Of a stretch of DNA of 10,291 nt, positions 6,245 to 10,291 are shown piece by piece. The notes below the pieces were generated by a model. It did not search any database and was not told the DNA's origin. It saw nothing but the letters and a program-made list of their open reading frames with translations. Location of the stretch: NCBI GenBank assembly GCA_022511355.1, contig JAFLRS010000061.1, forward strand, positions 1 to 10,291. Reading direction: 5' to 3'. The DNA is from Alistipes sp. GTDB taxonomy: Bacteria > Bacteroidota > Bacteroidia > Bacteroidales > Rikenellaceae. Within the stretch, counting starts at the first letter, position 1; the number at the start of each line of letters is the position of its first letter. The position numbers and the translations under genes are program-made.

Positions 6245-8194
6245 CTATTTCATCTCGACAAAAACCTCGATTGCCTGATATTCAGCCATGCCCAGTCGGT
6301 CGTAATGACGGGCCGTATTCTGAGTACGCTCCTCGGCTCGCTGCCAGAACTCACGTTTGTCTGCTCCCGGGAACGGCATGATGTCCTTCTGCGAAAGGTG
6401 ACGGTAGATGGCATGACGCTTCTTTATCATCTCGTCGGGACTCAAAGGCACGGCCATATCAACCATTCCCAAATCCCACTCCTGCCATGCTCCGCGATAG
6501 AGCCATATGTGGCAATCCTTAACCCATGCGTCGTTCTCCACAACCTCCAAAGCCGCCAAAACAGCCTCCGCACATACGCGATGCGTTCCGTGAGGATCCG
6601 AAAGGTCGCCGGCCAAATATATCTGGTGAGGCTGAACGTCACGCAACAACTTAACGATAATCTCAACATCCTTCTCGCTAAGCTCGCCCTTCTTGATGCC
6701 GCCCGTCTCGTAGAAAGGCAGATTCAGGAAATGAGCGTTCGTGCGGTCGTTAAGACCCAATGTGCGGCAGGCAGCACGAGCCTCGGCACGACGAATGGCT
6801 CCCTTCAGGTCGAGCAGCGCACGAGGCTCCGGTTCGCCCGGAATCTTCGCCGCAACAACCTTCGCTATCTCGTCGTACTTGTCGCCGCAACCCATCTCGC
6901 GCGCAGTGTCGAGATTCTGCATAACCACATCGTCGTACACCGCAACGTTGCCCGACGTCTCATATGCCACATGCACGTCGTGACCCTGCTGAACCAGTCG
7001 GTGGAAGGTTCCGCCCATCGAAATAACATCGTCATCGGGGTGGGGCGAGAAGATAACCACACGCTTCGGGAACGGATTCGACGGCGCAGGACGCGTGGAA
7101 TCATCCACACCCGGCTTGCCACCCGGCCAACCCGTAATCGTATGCTGGAGGTCGTTGAAGACCGTAATGTTGATGCTGTCGTAGCTCTTGCCCGTACTCT
7201 CGAGCATATCGCCCAACGAATTCTCGATATAATCGTCGTAAGTGAGTTTCAAAATGGGTTTGTTCACCACGCCGCACAGCCATACGACCGCCTTGCGGAT
7301 GAATTTCGGAGTCCATTCGCACGGACCTACAAGCCACGGTGTCTCCTCGCAGGTGAGATTCTGCGCCGCCGTCTCGTCGATAACCATCTCGATATTATGA
7401 TGCGACTGCAGATGCGATGCGGGAATCTGGTCGGTCTCCTCGCCCTCGACAACCTTGCGAACCATGTCGGCCTTGTTCTCGCCCCATGCCATCAGAATGA
7501 TGCGGTCGGCATACGAAACCGTGCGAAGACCCATCGTGATAGCCATCGAAGGAGTATGCTCCACTCCGCCGAACGAACTTATCAGCGACTTGCGCGAATT
7601 GTATGACAACTGAACCAGTCGGGTGCGCGACTTCGAATACGAACCCGGCTCGTTGAAGCCTATCTGGCCCTGTTCGCCCATACCGATAATCATCAGGTCG
7701 ATATTGTGAGCAGCACGACCGTATTCAGTACAATATTCCGAAATCTTATCCAGAGATACCGTTCCGTCCGGCATATGAACATTCTCGGGACGAATGTCGA
7801 TGTGATTCAGCAAATCCTCGTGAATGCGGTAGTTGCGGCTGTTGCGGGCCGTAGGCTCGATGGGATAAAGCTCGTCGAGACTGTAAACCGCAACATTGCG
7901 GAAACTTACCTCGCCGCGCTGACACCGTGCTGCCAACTCGCGATAGAGCCCCAGAGGCGTATTGCCCGTGGTAAGACCCAATACAAAAGGCTCGCCCGAA
8001 GAGTGAAGCCCCTCGGAAATCTCACGCTCGTAATTCTTAATCATCTTCACAATCTCGTCGGCCACATACTGCACGCCGTCGTATTCGCTCTTGTAAATCG
8101 AAGTGCGAATCTTCTCGTAACGGTGGATAATGTCGCTCGGAACCGCGTCCTGCTTCAGTCCGCCGTCTTTGGGTAATGAATACTTGCTTTGCAT
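6245..8194 (-). CDS. Degenerate NagB-like domain fused to a PIG-L (LmbE-type) zinc de-N-acetylase
   Basis: With the start at 8194 this is a 649-residue cytoplasmic protein. Residues about 30-285 are a glucosamine-6-phosphate isomerase/deaminase fold: LTTGNTP at 74-80, SLDELY with Asp107, and GMGEQGQIGFNEP at 171-183. Compared with NagB, Glu182 is kept but the catalytic Asp and His are Gln175 and Gln177, so deaminase activity is doubtful. Residues about 290-375 form an unassigned linker. Residues about 377-620 are a PIG-L/LmbE domain with SPHPDDDV (His385, Asp387, Asp388) and DPHGTHR (His535, His538), the family's zinc and catalytic motifs, all present. PIG-L enzymes remove N-acetyl groups from GlcNAc-containing substrates. 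A role in GlcNAc or GlcNAc-6-phosphate deacetylation ahead of NagB is inference. An upstream in-frame ATG at 8338 would add 48 cysteine-rich residues unlike the family and lies upstream of the likely promoter, so I reject it. Annotation as plain deaminase would mislead. Confidence 0.9.
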   Translation of the reverse strand: MQSKYSLPKDGGLKQDAVPSDIIHRYEKIRTSIYKSEYDGVQYVADEIVKMIKNYEREISEGLHSSGEPFVLGLTTGNTPLGLYRELAARCQRGEVSFRNVAVYSLDELYPIEPTARNSRNYRIHEDLLNHIDIRPENVHMPDGTVSLDKISEYCTEYGRAAHNIDLMIIGMGEQGQIGFNEPGSYSKSRTRLVQLSYNSRKSLISSFGGVEHTPSMAITMGLRTVSYADRIILMAWGENKADMVRKVVEGEETDQIPASHLQSHHNIEMVIDETAAQNLTCEETPWLVGPCEWTPKFIRKAVVWLCGVVNKPILKLTYDDYIENSLGDMLESTGKSYDSINITVFNDLQHTITGWPGGKPGVDDSTRPAPSNPFPKRVVIFSPHPDDDVISMGGTFHRLVQQGHDVHVAYETSGNVAVYDDVVMQNLDTAREMGCGDKYDEIAKVVAAKIPGEPEPRALLDLKGAIRRAEARAACRTLGLNDRTNAHFLNLPFYETGGIKKGELSEKDVEIIVKLLRDVQPHQIYLAGDLSDPHGTHRVCAEAVLAALEVVENDAWVKDCHIWLYRGAWQEWDLGMVDMAVPLSPDEMIKKRHAIYRHLSQKDIMPFPGADKREFWQRAEERTQNTARHYDRLGMAEYQAIEVFVEMK

Positions 8195-8275
8195 TGTATC
8201 AATATGTTTTAGGTTTATTCTCTGTTTCTCAAAGCGCGCGTCGCACGACGACCCAACAGCCGAACAATGCGACCC
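8195..8275 (-). other. Leader (5' UTR) of the NagB-like/PIG-L - nagB transcript
   Basis: This is the inferred untranslated leader of about 80 nt between the predicted start site near 8275 and the ATG at 8194. It contains a 6-bp inverted repeat (GTCGCA at 8240-8245 with TGCGAC at 8268-8273, 22-base loop). Just before the start codon it is A/T-rich, with no purine-rich Shine-Dalgarno site, as is usual in Bacteroidetes. I recognise no known riboswitch. The boundary depends on the promoter call. Confidence 0.4.
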
Positions 8276-8281
8276 GACACA

Positions 8282-8312
8282 CAAATATAGAAAATATTCG
8301 CACGATATACAA
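8282..8312 (-). promoter_or_regulatory. Bacteroides-type promoter for the amino-sugar operon
   Basis: Read on the minus strand, TTG (8312-8310) is followed after 20 bases by TATATTTG (8289-8282). This matches the Bacteroides primary-sigma consensus of a TTTG box near -33 and TAnnTTTG near -7; the -33 box here is ATTG, missing one T. The expected transcription start is near 8275, giving a leader of about 80 nt before the ATG at 8194. It lies downstream of the secDF terminator, so the pair is an independent unit. Position and spacing support it; there is no experimental evidence. Confidence 0.65.
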
Positions 8313-8379
8313 TTTTTTTCGTCCTTTTGTTTGCACATATTTTCACCCGACAGCCGAACCGCCCCGACCGCATAAAAAA

Positions 8380-8415
8380 GACATCCGGCACACTCTTAAG
8401 AATGTGCCGGATGTC
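8380..8415 (-). terminator. Intrinsic terminator after secDF
   Basis: A perfect 13-bp inverted repeat (8380-8392 with 8403-8415) has a 10-base loop. Read on the minus strand the stem is followed at once by six T (complement of 8374-8379). It begins 23 bases after the secDF stop codon and has the classic shape of a strong rho-independent terminator. Confidence 0.88.
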
Positions 8416-8438
8416 CCATCCTGTAATATCGCTAAATA

Positions 8439-10291
8439 CTACTTCTTCGCAGCCTTCTTCTTCATCAAATCGTATGCGATAGGCGTAGCAATGAATACCG
8501 ACGAATAGGTACCTATAACCACTCCCAACAACAACGCAAAGATGAATCCGCGTATCGTCTCGCCTCCGAAACAGAAAATAGCCAACAACGTAACCAACGT
8601 GGTTCCCGATGTGTTAATCGTTCGCGACAGCGTAGATGCAATCGCATTGTTGATGTTCTCCCTGAAATCACGTTTCGGATAGAGTCCCAAATACTCGCGA
8701 ATACGGTCGAAAATAACCACCGTGTCGTTAATCGAATATCCGATAATCGTAAGTATTGCAGCAATGAACGCCTGGTCGATCTCCATCGAGAACGGAAGCA
8801 ATCCGTAAAGCATCGAGAACAATCCGATAACAATAAACGCATTCTGCGTAAGTGCCGCCGTAGCACCCGTAGCCCACTGCCACTTCTTGAATCGAATCGC
8901 AATGTAGAGTCCGATTGCTATCAGCGAGAACAACACCGCATACAATGCATTGAAAATCATGTCGCGCGCAATCGCAGGACCAATCTTGTTCGACGATACG
9001 ATACCGTTCTCGTTCAACTGCGTATCCTTGAACTCGTCAAACGTAATATCGTTCACATAGAGGTCCTTAACCGAATTGTAGATGAGTGCATCCACCTCGG
9101 CCGTCGTATCCTCCGACGTGTCGTCATATTTATACTGCGTGAAAATTCGCATCTGATTCTCGGCGCCGAACTGCTTAACCTCGCAGCTGATGTTCGAAAC
9201 ATCGGCATCCTCAATAGCCGCAAACGTCGCATTCACAGCATCGCGAACCTGCTCGCTCGAAACATTGCCGTCAAAACGAACCACATAAATGCGGCCGCCC
9301 GTGAAATCGACACCCATATTCAGACCGCGAACAATGAACGATACCGTCGAAAGCAGAATCAAAACTGCCGCAACGATATACGAAATCTTGCGCTTGCCTA
9401 CGAAGTCGAATTTCACATTTGCAAGGAAATTCTCCGAGAACTTGCGCGAGAACGACAGCTTGCCGCGCTTCTCGACTATCCACTCGAGGAACAGACGCGT
9501 AATGAATATCGAGCAGAACAGCGACGTAATGATACCGATAATCAGCGTGGTCGCAAAGCCCTGAACAGGTCCGTTACCGAAGATGAAAAGTACCAAACCG
9601 GTAATAATCGTGGTCAGCTGACCGTCGATAATCGCCGAATATGCATTCGAGAAACCGTCCTTGATTGCCAGTACCAGACCCTTGCCGCCGCGAAGCTCCT
9701 CCTTGATGCGCTCGAAGATGATGACATTGGCATCGACCGCCATACCCATCGTAAGCACGATACCCGCAATACCCGGCAGCGTAAGTACGGCACCGAACGA
9801 TACCAAAACGCCCATCAAAAGGAATACGTTGGTGATAAGCGCGATATCGGCAAGCCATCCTGCCGTGCGGTAGAACAGACCCATATAGAGCAGCACCAGT
9901 ATGAACGCTATCACGAACGACAGCAAACCGCGGTTAATCGACTCCTGACCGAGCGACGGACCTACCACCTCGTCCTGAATGATGCGAGCCGGTGCCGGAA
10001 CCTTACCCGATTTGAGTACGTTTGCCAAGTCCTGAGCCTCCTGAATGGTGAAGTTACCCGAAATCGACGAGTTGCCGCCCTCAATCTTCTGACGAACAAC
10101 CGGAGCCGAATATACATATCCGTCCAGAACAATTGCAATGCATTTGCCTACGTTGTCCGCAGTCAGACGCGCCCATTCCGAAACGCCGTTCGAGTTCATC
10201 GACATCGAAACCTCCGCCGAAGCTCCCTTCTGCGAATAGTTCTCGCGAGCATCCGAAATCACGCTTCCGTCCAGCGGAGCCTTGCCGTCGG
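8439..10291 (-). CDS. secDF: Fused protein-export subunit SecDF, N-terminally truncated by the window edge
   Basis: SecDF sits in the inner membrane beside SecYEG and uses the proton gradient to pull exported proteins outward. The frame is open to the right edge, so the GTG at 10262 is internal. The 616 visible residues are the C-terminal part of a protein that is usually near 1000 residues in Bacteroidetes; the first SecD membrane helix and most of the first periplasmic domain are missing. Visible in order (numbered from the first full codon): the end of the SecD periplasmic region (APLDGSVISDA at the edge), then SecD membrane helices from about 122 with GMAVDANVIIFER (Asp186, the conserved SecD helix-4 aspartate). 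The SecD-SecF junction is at about 274-295. The SecF part has MGVDFTGG near 325 and IGYSINDTVVIFDR near 516, the equivalent SecF aspartate. The lysine-rich tail KKKAAKK is cytoplasmic. Both halves look intact, and a strong terminator follows. Confidence 0.97.
   Translation of the reverse strand, partial: DGKAPLDGSVISDARENYSQKGASAEVSMSMNSNGVSEWARLTADNVGKCIAIVLDGYVYSAPVVRQKIEGGNSSISGNFTIQEAQDLANVLKSGKVPAPARIIQDEVVGPSLGQESINRGLLSFVIAFILVLLYMGLFYRTAGWLADIALITNVFLLMGVLVSFGAVLTLPGIAGIVLTMGMAVDANVIIFERIKEELRGGKGLVLAIKDGFSNAYSAIIDGQLTTIITGLVLFIFGNGPVQGFATTLIIGIITSLFCSIFITRLFLEWIVEKRGKLSFSRKFSENFLANVKFDFVGKRKISYIVAAVLILLSTVSFIVRGLNMGVDFTGGRIYVVRFDGNVSSEQVRDAVNATFAAIEDADVSNISCEVKQFGAENQMRIFTQYKYDDTSEDTTAEVDALIYNSVKDLYVNDITFDEFKDTQLNENGIVSSNKIGPAIARDMIFNALYAVLFSLIAIGLYIAIRFKKWQWATGATAALTQNAFIVIGLFSMLYGLLPFSMEIDQAFIAAILTIIGYSINDTVVIFDRIREYLGLYPKRDFRENINNAIASTLSRTINTSGTTLVTLLAIFCFGGETIRGFIFALLLGVVIGTYSSVFIATPIAYDLMKKKAAKK

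Noticed and set aside
6305..7606. Long plus-strand open frame of 433 codons opposite the NagB-like/PIG-L gene
   Set aside because: It lies wholly antisense to a well-supported conserved gene, its translation is rich in Arg/Leu/His/Val with no family recognised, and long antisense frames are expected with this codon usage.
8195..8275. Riboswitch or glmS-like element before the amino-sugar operon
   Set aside because: The leader is short and I see no conserved core of a known metabolite riboswitch; only a 6-bp inverted repeat is present.
10260..10262. GTG at 10262 as the start of secDF
   Set aside because: The frame continues to the right edge and encodes the SecD stretch APLDGS just before it; the gene is truncated by the window.

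Overview
This window reads as ordinary chromosomal housekeeping DNA from a Bacteroidota bacterium, most likely order Bacteroidales. A Rikenellaceae/Alistipes-like relative would fit the fairly high GC, but I cannot fix the family. Grounds for the placement are a fused SecDF, BatD/BatE homologues, a NagB-like/PIG-L fusion next to a second NagB, start codons preceded by A-rich stretches rather than Shine-Dalgarno sites, and a promoter of the Bacteroides TTG/TAnnTTTG type. No mobile element, tRNA, rRNA, CRISPR array or prophage is visible, and no gene-free stretch reaches 300 bases.

Layout: (1) 1-1427, plus strand: class I iron-sulphur fumarase, cut by the left edge, followed by a strong hairpin terminator. 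(2) 1551-5350, plus strand: a tight four-gene run, batD - batE - recR - META-domain lipoprotein, with gaps of 11 to 13 bases, so probably one operon. (3) 5375-5410: a hairpin between the convergent plus and minus transcription units. (4) 8194-5428, minus strand: a two-gene amino-sugar operon. A NagB-like/PIG-L fusion comes first, then, 31 bases on, a canonical glucosamine-6-phosphate deaminase. A consensus-like promoter and a leader of about 80 nt precede it. (5) 10291-8439, minus strand: SecDF, cut by the right edge, with its own terminator just upstream of the amino-sugar promoter.

How the genes work together: fumarase serves the TCA or reductive succinate branch. BatD and BatE are envelope proteins linked to stress or oxygen tolerance, and RecR is a recombinational repair factor. 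The META lipoprotein is an envelope protein of unknown task. The amino-sugar pair probably acts on N-acetylglucosamine-derived sugars: the PIG-L domain looks like an active zinc de-N-acetylase and NagB turns glucosamine-6-phosphate into fructose-6-phosphate plus ammonia. SecDF drives late steps of protein export.

The best lead is the fusion protein. Its NagB-like half has lost two of the key catalytic residues seen in the neighbouring NagB (Asp and His are both Gln), while its PIG-L half keeps its metal-site motif. The fusion architecture itself is, from memory, widespread in Bacteroidetes, so the open question is its function, not its existence. I do not see a clearly novel multi-gene system here.
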